From: Anaerolineales bacterium
GTDB taxonomy: Bacteria > Chloroflexota > Anaerolineae > Anaerolineales > Villigracilaceae
Direction of reading: 5' to 3'
Length of the DNA stretch: 6,698 nucleotides
Assembly: GCA_025938055.1 (NCBI GenBank)
Contig: JAICQC010000262.1
Location: 1-6,698 of the forward strand
The notes beneath the pieces were generated by a model. The model did not search any database, had not been told where the DNA came from, and worked only from the letters and a program-made list of their open reading frames with translations. Every line of letters starts with the position of its first letter. The stretch's first letter is position 1. The translations under genes were made by a program, and so were the position numbers. Shown here piece after piece: positions 6,442 to 6,698 of this stretch.

Positions 6442-6698
6442 TGGGCGTCCTTGCTCAATTGAATTGCAATCTCTGCTCCAGGCAGGGTCCGTCCCAACTC
6501 GAGTGCGGCAGTCTTGAGCAATTCATGAATCTCGCTTTGCATGCTGATCTTCGAGGAGATTTCACCGATTGTGCGTTCCTTGGCAGCGCGCTTCTGACTC
6601 TCTGCCAGCAACCGCGCGTTTTCCATGGCGATCGCGGCGCGCTCGATAATCGCTGTGACGATGTCCAGCTCGTCCTGATCCCAGGGGCGATTATCTGA
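6438..6698 (-). CDS. GAF-domain sensory protein, C-terminal fragment (5' end outside window)
   Basis: The reading frame is open from the window edge to a TGA at 6438-6440, giving the last 86 residues. Residues 5-35 (PWDQDELDIV, then IAMENARLLAE) match the closing helix of a GAF domain, the stretch that normally follows the last GAF strand. Residues 41-81 (ERTIGEISSK ... LGRTLPGAEIAIQ) form a short tail that looks like the first helix and first strand of another GAF domain that is never completed. The next two proteins carry the same tail, so this is very likely a third paralogue; whether it has membrane helices cannot be seen. It contains no cysteine and no output domain in the visible part. 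An internal ATG at 6626 lies within the GAF helix and is not a credible start. Its stop overlaps the next gene's ATG by four bases, so the two are probably co-translated. Confidence 0.85.
   Translation of the reverse strand, partial: SDNRPWDQDELDIVTAIIERAAIAMENARLLAESQKRAAKERTIGEISSKISMQSEIHELLKTAALELGRTLPGAEIAIQLSKDAQ
6448..6452 (-). promoter_or_regulatory. Ribosome binding site of the 573-residue GAF protein
   Basis: AAGGA on the minus strand lies six bases before the ATG at 6441, inside the end of the upstream gene. It supports the start chosen at the ATGA overlap. Confidence 0.6.

Larger units (their letters stand above)
1..6698 (-). other. Predicted single operon of sensory genes with parA
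   Basis: All five genes lie on one strand and are separated by a 4-base overlap, 18 bases, 27 bases and a 35-base overlap. None of these junctions has room for an ordinary promoter or shows an intrinsic terminator. This spacing supports co-transcription from a promoter beyond 6698. Where transcription ends is unknown because the last gene leaves the window. Co-transcription is an inference from spacing. Confidence 0.75.

Noticed and set aside
6438..6626. A separate 62-residue small protein starting at the ATG at 6626
   Set aside because: The frame continues upstream to the window edge with a clear GAF closing helix across the supposed start, so this is the end of a larger protein.

Overview
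The whole window reads as one minus-strand operon of sensory proteins. There are five genes, transcribed from high to low coordinates. Two run off the window edges and three are complete. They are packed with a 4-base overlap, an 18-base gap, a 27-base gap and a 35-base overlap. No plus-strand gene is convincing, and no stretch over 300 bases lacks a gene. I saw no RNA gene, mobile element, CRISPR array or clear promoter. The promoter presumably lies upstream of the window, beyond 6698.

In transcription order: (1) 6698-6438, the last 86 codons of a GAF protein. (2) 6441-4720, a complete 573-residue protein with six predicted membrane helices, a coiled coil, one full GAF domain, one shortened GAF domain and a short GAF-like tail. 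(3) 4701-2974, a 575-residue paralogue with the same layout but an unrelated-looking membrane part. (4) 2946-2161, a complete 261-residue ParA/Soj-type ATPase with no ParB gene beside it in the window. (5) 2195-1, the first 731 codons of a soluble protein with a basic N-terminus, half a GAF domain, three full GAF domains and a PAS domain. It continues past base 1, so its output domain is not visible.

What the genes may do together is inference. The two membrane proteins contain no kinase, cyclase, chemotaxis or DNA-binding output, so they probably signal through partners. The ParA ATPase overlaps the multi-GAF/PAS gene in the way parA and parB genes often do. The N-terminus of that protein also resembles the short basic peptide with which ParB-type partners act on ParA. 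The most interesting reading is a ParA-positioned sensory assembly: ParA would place or segregate a soluble GAF/PAS signalling protein that works with membrane GAF sensors.

The likely source is a bacterium of the Chloroflexota, perhaps Anaerolineae. The basis is the style of the tandem GAF proteins, including GFYHVG, ARKHRL, PDLPDTRSE, IAVQS and ENARLFEE motifs, and base composition that looks close to balanced. This is recognition from memory, not a database result.
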